Assembly: GCA_040902895.1 (NCBI GenBank)
Contig: JBBDWL010000024.1
Span: 124,001 to 188,000 of the forward strand
Reading direction: 5' to 3'
DNA length: 64,000 bases
Source: JALYRV01 sp040902895
GTDB lineage: Bacteria > Acidobacteriota > Vicinamibacteria > Vicinamibacterales > SCN-69-37
Shown here piece after piece: positions 49,966 to 58,983 of the stretch. Below the pieces are notes generated by a model. It saw nothing but the letters and a program-made list of their open reading frames with translations, was not told the origin of the DNA and searched no databases. How positions within the stretch are numbered: the first letter of the stretch is position 1; the number at the start of each line of letters is the position of its first letter. The position numbers and the translations under genes were made by a program.

Positions 49966-50361
49966 ATGCCATGGGACCCCATGCGCGACCTGCTGATCAT
50001 GCAGGAGCGGCTCGACAGCCTCTTCGGCCATGCGACGCCGGGGTGGATGCCGCTGGTCGATCTCTACGAGACCGCGAACAGCTACGTGATCGCGGCTGAG
50101 CTGCCGGGCATGGCGCGGAAGGATTTTCAGATCGAGCTGCAGCGCAACACGCTGACCCTGAAAGGCCGGCGTCCCGAGAGCAGCGTCAGCCCTCAGCGCT
50201 ATCAGCAGCTCGAATGCGGACAGGGCCCGTTTTCCCGCTCGTTTCGCTTCGCCGACGACATCGACACCGAAGGGATCAACGCGGAGTTCACGGATGGCGT
50301 CTTAACGGTGACCGTCCCGAAACTCGCGAAGCCTGCGGCCCGCAGCAGTGATGTGACCTGA
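49966..50361 (+). CDS. Small heat-shock protein, Hsp20/alpha-crystallin family
   Basis: 131 aa holdase chaperone. The alpha-crystallin domain runs from about residue 30 to 115, with YVIAAELPGMARKDF, LTLKGRRP, FSRSFRFADDID and the closing motif INAEFTDGVLTVTVPK. ATG at 49966 follows a TATAAT by 6 nt; ATG 49981 is an alternative. The stop shares one base with the start of the HtrA-type protease gene (TGATG), linking chaperone and protease in one message, which suggests a protein-quality-control operon. Confidence 0.92.
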   Translation: MPWDPMRDLLIMQERLDSLFGHATPGWMPLVDLYETANSYVIAAELPGMARKDFQIELQRNTLTLKGRRPESSVSPQRYQQLECGQGPFSRSFRFADDIDTEGINAEFTDGVLTVTVPKLAKPAARSSDVT

Positions 50362-51497
50362 TGCAGAAACTTGTCCTCGGTTCCGGCATTCTCGCCGTCG
50401 GCGTCCTCGCCGGCGTGATCGTCAGCGGCACCTTCAGTCGTACGGACACAGGGCATGCGGCGCCGCCGCAGATCGACACGGCCGTGCCGCTTCGTCAGGG
50501 GGCCACGCCGGATCTCACGGGTGCCGCGGAACGCGCCCTGCGCAGCGTCGCGAACATCTCGTCCACCAGCATCGTCCGCGAGCCGCTCTACCGCGACTTC
50601 TTCGGCAATGCGTTCGGCTATACCCAGCGGCAGGCTGCCAGCCTCGGATCCGGCGTCCTGGTGAGCGCCGACGGCTACGTGCTCACCAATGCGCACGTGC
50701 TGCGCGGCGGCAGCGGCCAGATGCCTATCGGCGTCAAGGTCGTGCTCAGCGACAAGCGCGAACGCGACGCGCGCGTGATCGGCATTGACGATGAGACCGA
50801 TCTGGCGGTGGTGAAGATCGAGAGCAACGGACTGACGCCAATGACGTGGGGAGATTCGTCGAAGTTGAAGATCGCTGAATGGGTGATGGCGATCGGCAAT
50901 CCCTTCCAGCTGTCGCAGACCGTGACGATGGGCATTGTCTCGGCGGTGGGCCGCGCGAATCTGGGCCTCGCGAACTACGAAGACTTCATCCAGACCGATG
51001 CGGCCATCAATCGCGGCAACTCGGGCGGGGCGCTGATCAACACGCGCGGCGAGCTCGTCGGGATCAATACGGCGATCTTCAGTGAAACCGGTGGATACCA
51101 GGGCATCGGCTTCGCCGTGCCGAGCAACCTCGCGCGGCGCGTGATGGACGACCTCGTGCGCTACGGCACAGTGCGCCGTGGATCGATCGGATATGTGCGC
51201 TTCGAGAATCTGACCGAGCAGGTGGCGGCGGAGCTGGGACTGCGCGCCGAACGCGGCGCATTCGTGTGGGAAATCGACGAGCGTTCGGCCGCATGGCAGG
51301 CCGGACTTCGGCCCGGCGATCTCGTCGTCAACTTCAACGATCGGCCCGTGACCGATCAGGGACAGCTCACGCGCTTCATTTCCGACGCGCGGGCCGGCAC
51401 CACGGCGCATCTCGGCGTGCAGCGCCGCGGCCGCCAGATCGCGCTCGACGTTGCGGTGACGGCCGTGCAGCCGCAGACGCAGAGACGCAGACGGTGA
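50361..51497 (+). CDS. HtrA/DegP-type serine protease with PDZ domain
   Basis: 378 aa periplasmic or membrane-anchored protease. N-terminal hydrophobic segment LVLGSGILAVGVLAGVIVSG acts as anchor or signal. The catalytic triad is His112 (TNAHV), Asp147 (TDLAVVK) and Ser221 (GNSGGAL). A single PDZ domain follows from about residue 270 (GYVRFENLT, AGLRPGDLVVNFNDRPV). Basic C terminus. It is translationally coupled to hsp20. Confidence 0.93.
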   Translation: MQKLVLGSGILAVGVLAGVIVSGTFSRTDTGHAAPPQIDTAVPLRQGATPDLTGAAERALRSVANISSTSIVREPLYRDFFGNAFGYTQRQAASLGSGVLVSADGYVLTNAHVLRGGSGQMPIGVKVVLSDKRERDARVIGIDDETDLAVVKIESNGLTPMTWGDSSKLKIAEWVMAIGNPFQLSQTVTMGIVSAVGRANLGLANYEDFIQTDAAINRGNSGGALINTRGELVGINTAIFSETGGYQGIGFAVPSNLARRVMDDLVRYGTVRRGSIGYVRFENLTEQVAAELGLRAERGAFVWEIDERSAAWQAGLRPGDLVVNFNDRPVTDQGQLTRFISDARAGTTAHLGVQRRGRQIALDVAVTAVQPQTQRRRR

Positions 51498-51526
51498 ATC
51501 GCGATCAATAAAGGACTGCGCCAGGG

Positions 51527-54147
51527 CTACTGGCTGCGCAGGGTCACAGCCGGATCCACGCGCGCGGCCTGACGGGCCGGATACCACGTCGCGAGGGCGC
51601 CTGTAGCAACCACCGTCGCAGCGACGACCCCGTACGTCGTCGGGTCTATCGGCGACACGCCATACAGCTGCGATGCAATGAATCGCGACGCGGCGGCCGC
51701 CGCTGTGAGTCCCGCAAGGGCACCCAACACAAGAAATGTAAGGGACGTCCGAAAAACCAATTGGCGGATGTCCGCGCCTGTTGCCCCCAACGCCAGACGC
51801 ACTCCAATCTCACGCCTTCGGCCCGACACCATGAATGCCATCACGGCATAAATACCGATCGTCGCAATCAGCAGCGCGAGCGTCCCAAATCCCGCCGTGG
51901 CAACTGTGGCGAGTCTCCGATCGCCCTCTAGCCGCGCGTAAAGGTCATCCACTGTCTCTACACGAATCGCAGCGCGGTCAACATTTGCGCTGACAGCGGC
52001 AGCCATGTTGGATAGGGCATTGGTAGTGCGCAATCTGGCGACGAACGACACGGGACCTCTGGAAGGACTCATCGGATAATAGAAGACGAACAGATCGCGG
52101 CCCGCCTCGCTCACAGTGCGATCAGGTCGAACGTGCTTTGCAACGCCGACGATCTCGAATTCCGTGACGCGGCCGATGCCAGTCGAGCCGACGCGGAAAC
52201 GTGAGCCGACTGCAGAATCGTCGGGCCAGAATCGCCGCGCGAAGGCCTCATCGACCACCACCTTCGCCGCGGTGTCGTGCGCCTCGAACCACCGGCCGGC
52301 GACCAGCGGAATTCCGAGCGTGTGGAAGTACGCCGGTGTGACGCCGTAGTAGCTGAGCGTGATTTGAGACAGTGGAGCGCCGCCGTCGATCGTGAGCGGC
52401 CCTCCGATCCATCCGGAGGTCGCAGGCGGAAAACTGTCCGTCCTGGCCACCGCTATGACGTCCGGATGAGCGGTGAGCACTCCCGATAGAGCATCACCCA
52501 GTGGTTCTCCGCGGAGACTCGCATTGGGCGCTGGCAACACCTGAAGGGTCACGAGACCTCGGCTGTCAAATCCTTTGTCGAGGCCGAGCCGCTCGATATA
52601 GGTTCGCGCGTACAACAGGGCGCCGATGAGCAGCACCACCGCCGCGGCAACTTGACCGACAGCGAGAGCCTGACGGAGGAGCGGCGCGGACCTCGAGCCG
52701 AGCATCGTTCGAGTGTCGTCGCGAAGCGCGTCCATGAGATTCGCGCGTGAGGCTCGCCATGCGGCGGGCAGTGACGTCAGTGCCCACGTCGCGGTGGCGA
52801 CCACGAGCATGAAGAGGACGGCGCGTGTGTCAAAGTCGATCGCATTCGCTAGCTCGAGCGCCATCCCCGGCGGCAGACTGGCGGCGAGCGCATAGATGCC
52901 CCACGTGGCGATCGCCGCGCCGACGGCCACGCTCGCCATCAGCAGTATGGCCAACTCGAACAGTCGCACACGCAGCAGCGTGCCCCGGCTCGCGCCGAGC
53001 GCGGCCTGGACGCTCAGTGCCCGCGCCCGCTGCGACACGGAGGCAAGCTCGAGACTGGCGACGTTGGCGCACGCGATCAGCAGCAGGCAAAGTGCTGCGG
53101 AGCCCAGCATGGTGAAGACCGTCGAGTGGCGGCTGTTGCCGCGCGCGGCGTTCAGCGTCTTGAGTTGGAGAGGATGACGTTTCAAGGCGGATCCCGTCGC
53201 TTGGTCGCGATTGCCAGCGCGCGCTGAGCCACAGCCGCAGCGGCCTGATCGAACGGCACACCAGGCGCCAGCCGAGCGATCGTGGAGTATCCGGCACGGC
53301 GATCTTGTCCCTCGACGCGGAGCGGCCTCCAGATGCGCTCTCGAGCAGTGGGGAAACGAAATGTCGCGGGCATCACGCCCACAATCACAACCGGCCCATC
53401 CGGTGTTTCGAGCTTCTGACCGACTGCCTGCCCGGCCGTGCCGAACACGCGCGTCGCGATATCTTCTGCAACGAGCGCTACTGGTGTCGCGCCGGATCGG
53501 GCGTCGTCAGGCACGAGTGGCCGCCCCCATCGTGGAGCCGCACCCAGCAACCCGAACATCCCGGAGGTGACTCGTTCGGCACGAATCGAATCGGTAATGC
53601 CCCCGGCCGTCACATAGACGGGCGCGTCGAGGGTATGCGCCTCCACGGCGCCTAGGACATCGCGTTGTCGGCGCCACTCGACGATGGCAGGCGCATGAAA
53701 GACGCTCCTGGGGCCAAAAGGAGAGTGATATTGCAGAATGACGAGCCGGCTAGAGTCGGCGTAAGGCGCCCGGCGAAAGACGAACGCGTCCGCCGCGGAA
53801 AAGACGATCGTATTGGCGGCGAGCGCCACGCCGAGAAGCGAGACGACCAGCGCCGCCTTCCAACCGCGCGCCCGCACGCCGCGCCACGCCCAGCCGGTCT
53901 CGGATCCCAGTATCTCAATCCACCGCATGCTTCGAACGTCGCGGTGCAGCTCCAAGGCGCTGACCACACTGCCAAATCGCAGCCGAGCCTCACGCCGCGC
54001 GGCTTGGCGGTCCATGCCTCTGCCCACGTACTCGTCAGTCAGCAGCTCAAGATGAGTGGCGAGATCCTCGTCGAGGTCCGTGTCGAGTTCGCGGCCGCGG
54101 AACAACGCGGCGAAACGAGCGAATGTCTGATGGAGCCAGGCCTTCAT
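51527..54147 (-). pseudogene. ADOP-type ABC permease (MacB/FtsX-like), frameshifted
   Basis: Two overlapping frames (54147-53182 and 53185-51527) that together make one permease of about 872 aa. The N-terminal part has the cytoplasmic ADOP leader (FRGRELDTDLDEDLATHLELL), first membrane helix and MacB periplasmic core. The rest has FtsX domains and the end ATWYPARQAARVDPAVTLRSQ. Comparison with the intact paralogue downstream places the break at 53207-53208: two extra bases, a CG duplication, follow the codons for ALAI. Removing them restores 873 codons. Either a recent inactivation or an assembly error. Confidence 0.8.
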
Positions 54148-54494
54148 CGGCTCGGCTCCTCAGCCGGCTGGCTGAGCACGCGTTTCATCACTGACCTGAT
54201 GCGCTCCCAGTTGGCGGTACTTTCCTCAAGCTGCTGCCGCCCCGCCCTGGTCAGCGAATAGAAGCGGGCACGGCGGTTGTTTTCGGAGACGCCCCACTGC
54301 GCCTTGACGAAGCGACGCTGCTCAAGTCGGACCAGGGAGGCATGGATGGTCCCCTGATTCAGCAGCACTTCATCACCGCTGACCTGTTCGACACGGCGGG
54401 CGATGCCGTACCCATGCTGCGGGCCCAGCGCGTGGAGCGTACGGAGCACCATCAGATCGAGGGTGCCCTGCAGAAGATCGAGTTTCCCGCCCAT
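54144..54494 (-). CDS. PadR-family transcriptional regulator
   Basis: 116 aa winged-helix protein. LDLLQGTLDLMVLRTL and GPQHGYGIARRV in the N-terminal wing helix, NQGTIHASLVRLEQRRFV as recognition helix region, and YSLTRAGRQQLEE. ATG at 54494 has AGGAGG 6 nt upstream, a strong site. It overlaps the ADOP permease gene by 4 bp; PadR plus ADOP permease is a recurring acidobacterial pair, so it probably controls the permease in response to a toxic compound. Confidence 0.92.
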   Translation of the reverse strand: MGGKLDLLQGTLDLMVLRTLHALGPQHGYGIARRVEQVSGDEVLLNQGTIHASLVRLEQRRFVKAQWGVSENNRRARFYSLTRAGRQQLEESTANWERIRSVMKRVLSQPAEEPSR

Positions 54495-54608
54495 GGAGCC
54501 TCCTGTGGCGATGCCACTGGAGATCCTACACGGTTTCGTGTGTCATGGCCACAGGAAGCTCGCGAGCCCCCAGGGCTGCGCCACCCGCGCAAAAGGGCTG
54601 CGCTACGG

Positions 54609-56990
54609 CTATTGGCTGCGCAACGTGACGGCCGGATCCACCCGCGCGGCCTGACGCGCCGGATACCAGGTCGCGAGTGCGCCAGCTGCGATCACAATGC
54701 CCGCCGCGCTTGCATAGGTTAGCGGATCGGTCGCTGATACGCCGAACAGCTGCGAACGAATGACCTCCGAAGCGGCGGCGGCGGCGGCAAGTCCTGCTAT
54801 TGCGCCAGCCATCAGGAATTTCAAGGACGTCCCGAAGATGATGCGGCGGATGTCCGCGCCCGTTGCGCCGAGCGCAAGCCTGACGCCAATTTCGCGGCGC
54901 CGGCCCGACACCATGAATGCCATGACCGCATAAATGCCGGCAGCCGCGATCAGGAGCGCCGCTGCGCCGAAGCCCACCGTGGCGACGGCGGCAAGCCTGC
55001 TGTCTCCCTCGAGGCGCGCGTACCGCTCATCGATCGTGTCGACTCTGACCACTGCCCGGCCTGCAACGGCTCTCACGACCGACGCGACCTCGCCGAGATT
55101 GCCCGGTGACCGCAGCCGCGCCACGAACGAGGCTGATCCCGTTGATGAGCGAATCGCATGGTAAAAGACGAACAGGTCGCGCCCGCCTTGCGCGGTCGTG
55201 CGATCGGGACGCACGTGCTGCGCGATTCCGACGATCTCGAACTCGTACGCGCCGCCGACGCCGGCGCTACCAACGCTGAAGCGTGAACCCAGAGCCGATC
55301 CGCCGGGCCAGAACCGTCCGGCAAACATCTCGTCGATGACGACTTTGGCCGGGGGATCGCCCGGCGCAAATACCGCACCCTCCAGCATCGGCACACCGAG
55401 TGTCTGGAAGTACTCCGGTGCGACGGCGTACGTGCTGAGAAAAACCTCGGCTCCGGTCTCGGCGCCATTCACCTTCAGCTTGCCACTAATCCCGCCGGCC
55501 GTCACTGGAGGTAGATCGTCTGTCCGCGCGACAGATACGACGGCCGGGTGTGAGACCAGCATCGCGGAAACGGCATCGACCAGAGGTTCTCCGCGAAGTG
55601 CGGCGTTTGGCGCGGGCAGCACTTGAATCGCAACGACACTCCGGCTGTCGAAGCCCTTATCCATCTCGAGCCGGCCGGCGTAGGTGCGCGCGAAGAGTAC
55701 AGCTCCGATCAGCAGAAACACGGTAACGGCCACCTGCGTGACGACGAGTACATGACGCATGAGCGGAGCGGACGACCCAAAGACTCCCCGCGTGTCCTGC
55801 CGCAGCACGTCCATCAGATTGGCTCGCGAGGCGCGCCAAGCCGGCAATACCGCCGTCATGAGCCATGTGGCAGCCGCAAGGCTCAACATGAACACTGCGG
55901 CGCGACCGTCGAAGTCGAGGGCGTTCGCCAACTGGAGAGCCATGGCCGGTGGAAGCGTCGCAATCAGCGCGTCAGAACCCAAGACGGCGAGCGCAGCGCC
56001 CCCTGCGGCGCTGACCGTCAGCAGGATGGCGGCCTCGAGGAATCGGGCTCGCACGAGCGCCATGCGCCCTGCCCCCAACGCTGCCTGCACGCCAAGCGCA
56101 GTGGCGCGCTGCGAGACGAACGCCAGCTCGAGGCTCGCAACGTTGGCGCAAGCGATGAGGAGCAGGCATAGCGCTGCCGCGCCGAGCATGCCGATGACCA
56201 TCGAATGGCTCGGGTCTCCTCGAACCTCGTTGAGTGTCCGGAGCGTAAGGGGATAGCGCTTTACGAACGACAGGCCGGTCGCATGGTCGATGGCGAGCGC
56301 CCGCTGGCTGATGCCCGCCGCGGCCTGCTCGAAAGAGATTCCGGGCGCCAGCCGCGCGATGGTCGTATATCCGACGTTCCGAACAGTGATATCGAATGCC
56401 AGCGGCATCCAGATGCGCTCCTGGGCGGTCGGAAAGCGGAATGACGCCGGCATGACGCCGATGATCTCGAGCGGACCGTCGCGAGTTGCGAGGACCTTCC
56501 CGACCGCCAGCGAAGCGCCGCCGAACACGCGGGTTGCGATCTCTTCGCCGACGAGCGCCACGGGCCGCGCGCCAGGTTCCGTGTCGGAAGGCAGCAGCGG
56601 CCGCCCCCATGCAGGCGCCTGGCCCAGCATGTCGAACATACCGGGCGACACGCGCTCGGCGCGCACTGACTCTGTAAGATCGCCAACCGTGACATAGACA
56701 GGCGCGGCGAGCGAATGCGCCTCCATCGCGACAAGCAGATCCTTCTGCCGGCGCCATTCCAGGATCGCGGGCGCGGAAAACGCGTTCGACACGCCGCGGG
56801 ATGAAGAATATTGGAAGACGACAAGCCGATCGGCGTCGGCGTAGGGAGCGCGTCGGAAGACAAAGGCATCCGCCGCGGAGAAGACGATCGTATTGGCGCC
56901 GATCGCAACGCCGAGAAGGACGACTACCAGCGCGGCCTGCCAGCCGCGTGCTCGCACGCCACGCCACGCCCAGCGGAGTTCGGATCCCAT
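54609..56990 (-). CDS. ADOP-type ABC permease, intact, without the N-terminal leader domain
   Basis: 793 aa. It starts at the first membrane helix (WRGVRARGWQAALVVVLLGVAIGANTI), then the MacB-like periplasmic core, three more helices, a second core, and ends with the same 24 residues as the neighbour. It lacks the roughly 80-residue cytoplasmic leader seen in the paralogue. ATG at 56990 has GGGAGG 6 nt upstream, so the short start looks real. No ATPase or PadR gene belongs to it directly. Probably a tandem duplicate. Confidence 0.88.
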   Translation of the reverse strand: MGSELRWAWRGVRARGWQAALVVVLLGVAIGANTIVFSAADAFVFRRAPYADADRLVVFQYSSSRGVSNAFSAPAILEWRRQKDLLVAMEAHSLAAPVYVTVGDLTESVRAERVSPGMFDMLGQAPAWGRPLLPSDTEPGARPVALVGEEIATRVFGGASLAVGKVLATRDGPLEIIGVMPASFRFPTAQERIWMPLAFDITVRNVGYTTIARLAPGISFEQAAAGISQRALAIDHATGLSFVKRYPLTLRTLNEVRGDPSHSMVIGMLGAAALCLLLIACANVASLELAFVSQRATALGVQAALGAGRMALVRARFLEAAILLTVSAAGGAALAVLGSDALIATLPPAMALQLANALDFDGRAAVFMLSLAAATWLMTAVLPAWRASRANLMDVLRQDTRGVFGSSAPLMRHVLVVTQVAVTVFLLIGAVLFARTYAGRLEMDKGFDSRSVVAIQVLPAPNAALRGEPLVDAVSAMLVSHPAVVSVARTDDLPPVTAGGISGKLKVNGAETGAEVFLSTYAVAPEYFQTLGVPMLEGAVFAPGDPPAKVVIDEMFAGRFWPGGSALGSRFSVGSAGVGGAYEFEIVGIAQHVRPDRTTAQGGRDLFVFYHAIRSSTGSASFVARLRSPGNLGEVASVVRAVAGRAVVRVDTIDERYARLEGDSRLAAVATVGFGAAALLIAAAGIYAVMAFMVSGRRREIGVRLALGATGADIRRIIFGTSLKFLMAGAIAGLAAAAAASEVIRSQLFGVSATDPLTYASAAGIVIAAGALATWYPARQAARVDPAVTLRSQ

Positions 56991-57053
56991 CGAGAGCCTC
57001 CCGATGGGTGGGATTGTAGCGCTCGGGAGGCCTGACGGGCGGCGCCACCCTTC

Positions 57054-57668
57054 CTACAGGGCTGCGCCACCTCTTTTGCCCGACACGGCCGCGTGGCCGA
57101 CGACGCTGCAGCGCCAGGGACGATCGGCCGCCTGCGTGATGCCGATGCGAGGCGTCCAGACAGTTTTCCCGATCTTTAATCCGCGATCGTCGATCCGCAA
57201 TGCGGAGTTGGTCAGATCCTTCAGGTTCTGACGAAGATCAATCCCAAGCGCCTTCGTGAGATTGCCAGGCCCTCGGCACAGCTCCGCGTCACTGAACGAC
57301 GCAGCCGTTCTCCCCGATCCGCGCGCGCGACGCCGGCGCATGAGGCCGATGCCCTCGAGCGGATCGAGCGCGCGAATCAAGACGGCCGCCGGCCAGCCTT
57401 CTGACTCGGTCACGGCGTTGACCAGATAGTGGATGCCGTAATTGAAATAGACGTACGCCATGCCGGGCGGGCCGTACAGCGGCGCATTGCGGGTGGTCGG
57501 CCCAGGCGCGGCATGACATGCGGGATCGTCTTCGCCGATGTAGGCCTCGGCCTCGACGATGATGCCCGACGCGCGGCCGGCGCCGGTCTCGTGCACGAGG
57601 ACTTTCCCGATCAGATCCCGCGCGACGTCGAGGGTCGGACGCTCGTAAAAATCGCGGTCGAGACTCAC
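57054..57668 (-). CDS. mpg: DNA-3-methyladenine glycosylase (AAG/MPG family)
   Basis: 204 aa base-excision repair enzyme that removes alkylated purines. Family landmarks are ARDLIGKVLVHE, VEAEAYIGEDDPACHA, a catalytic Glu in that stretch, NAPLYGPPGMAYVYFNYGIHY and LCRGPGNLTKALGI. The C-terminal tail (VVGHAAVSGKRGGAAL) is encoded by sequence resembling repeat flanks of the ADOP genes. ATG at 57668 overlaps the HEAT-repeat gene stop by 4 bp. It lies in one operon with uvrA upstream. Confidence 0.93.
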   Translation of the reverse strand: MSLDRDFYERPTLDVARDLIGKVLVHETGAGRASGIIVEAEAYIGEDDPACHAAPGPTTRNAPLYGPPGMAYVYFNYGIHYLVNAVTESEGWPAAVLIRALDPLEGIGLMRRRRARGSGRTAASFSDAELCRGPGNLTKALGIDLRQNLKDLTNSALRIDDRGLKIGKTVWTPRIGITQAADRPWRCSVVGHAAVSGKRGGAAL

Positions 57669-58873
57669 CGCGCCTTGATTCGATCGATGGCCGCGGCCAC
57701 GGCGCGCGCGACGGCTTCGTTGCGATCGAGCCGCGCCGACTCGAGCGCGGGCAGCACGTCAGCGCCGCCCGTGATGCCGAGTATCTCGGCGACGCGGCCG
57801 CGGATGTTGTCTTCGCGCGACGCCAGGAACGGCGTGAGATCTTTCGCAATCGCGGCTCCGAGCTCGATGAGATATTCCATCGCCTGCGGCGCCGATTCAT
57901 CGTCCTCGAGCGCGGCGACGATGTGCTCGAGATAGTTGCGCCCGAGCTTCTGCAGCGCAAAGAAATATGCGAGCTGGACGGCAGGGCCGCGCTCGTTCTG
58001 CAGCCGCTGTTCGAGCTGCGGAATGAAATCAGCCGCGCCCGTGCGCGCGAGGCCCTCGGCCGACGCCGCGCGGAACCCCGGATCCTTCGCCGCAAGATAT
58101 TGCCGGAAGAGATCGGCCGTCGAGGGATCGCCGATCTTCGCGAGCGCGAGCAGCGCCCACGTGGCCTGCGTGTTGCTGCGGTAGTTCTCGATCTGATGCT
58201 TGAGCGCGGGAACCGCCTTCGGCGACCCGATCTCGCCGAGCGCGTAAATCGCGAACTGCCTGACCGCCTGATTCGAATCGCCAATCGCGACGATCAGCGC
58301 GTCGTCGGCTTCCTTGACCTCGAGCCGCGCAATCACACGTGCCGACGCAGCTCTCACAATCGCATCGTAGTGATCGAGCGCCGCGGTGAGCTTGCGGATC
58401 TGCGCCACGGTCAGTGGCTGGCGCGCCAGCGCGCCGACGGCGTGAATCGCTTCGAACCGCACGCGATCGTTGGCATCGTCGACGGCGACGAGCAGGTTGT
58501 CGATGACCGCGGCCGGCACCGGCGTCGGCTTGACCGCCGCGGGGCCTGCTTCGAACGCGGCAAGCCCGAGGCTCTTCGGCCGCGACGTCATGAAGCCGAA
58601 CCGCCTGCGCGTGCCGTCGTTCACCATGAAGAACGACAGCTCCGCCTCGATCGCCGCAAGCTGCACGTCATCGTCCGGATCCGCGATCAGCGGCGCGACC
58701 GGCTCGGCCGCTTCGGGGTACGCCGCATCGCGCAGCAGCCGTACCGAACGGAGCCGCTCTTCAGGATCGGGATGCCGCAGCATGCGAACGACGTCCTGGA
58801 ATTGCGCTTGCTGGCCCCACACCGGGATGCTCATCACCGACAGTGCAAAGACGAGAGTTAGTTGCTTCTTCAT
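57665..58873 (-). CDS. Secreted HEAT-repeat protein
   Basis: 402 aa with a signal peptide (MKKQLTLVFALSVMSIPVWG, then QQAQFQDV). The mature protein is a run of about eight to nine helical HEAT/PBS-lyase-like repeats, for example HPDPEERLRSVRLLRDA, DSNQAVRQFAIYALGEIG and REDNIRGRVAEILGITGG. It probably acts as a periplasmic protein-binding scaffold. It lies between uvrA and mpg, overlapping mpg by 4 bp, although a DNA repair role for a secreted protein is unlikely. Confidence 0.85.
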   Translation of the reverse strand: MKKQLTLVFALSVMSIPVWGQQAQFQDVVRMLRHPDPEERLRSVRLLRDAAYPEAAEPVAPLIADPDDDVQLAAIEAELSFFMVNDGTRRRFGFMTSRPKSLGLAAFEAGPAAVKPTPVPAAVIDNLLVAVDDANDRVRFEAIHAVGALARQPLTVAQIRKLTAALDHYDAIVRAASARVIARLEVKEADDALIVAIGDSNQAVRQFAIYALGEIGSPKAVPALKHQIENYRSNTQATWALLALAKIGDPSTADLFRQYLAAKDPGFRAASAEGLARTGAADFIPQLEQRLQNERGPAVQLAYFFALQKLGRNYLEHIVAALEDDESAPQAMEYLIELGAAIAKDLTPFLASREDNIRGRVAEILGITGGADVLPALESARLDRNEAVARAVAAAIDRIKAR

Positions 58874-58884
58874 AACTTTTGCCG

Positions 58885-58983
58885 GGCCCTAGGCGCTAGG
58901 CCTTAGGCGCTGGGCCCGATGCGCCGCGCACAACGGCGCGTCGCATAAAGGCCTAGGGCCAAGGGCCTAGAGCCCAGGGCCTA
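58885..58983. repeat. Paired heptamer arrays flanking a hairpin, GGCCCTA family
   Basis: Left arm of five 7-bp units (GGCCCTA, GGCGCTA, GGCCTTA and two decayed) at 58885-58919. Right arm of five units (AGGCCTA, GGGCCAA, GGGCCTA, GAGCCCA, GGGCCTA) at 58949-58983, ending exactly with the uvrA stop codon. Between them a hairpin with 5+5 bp stems and one mismatch (58919-58929 with 58936-58946). Same family and layout as 31873-31973. Confidence 0.88.
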
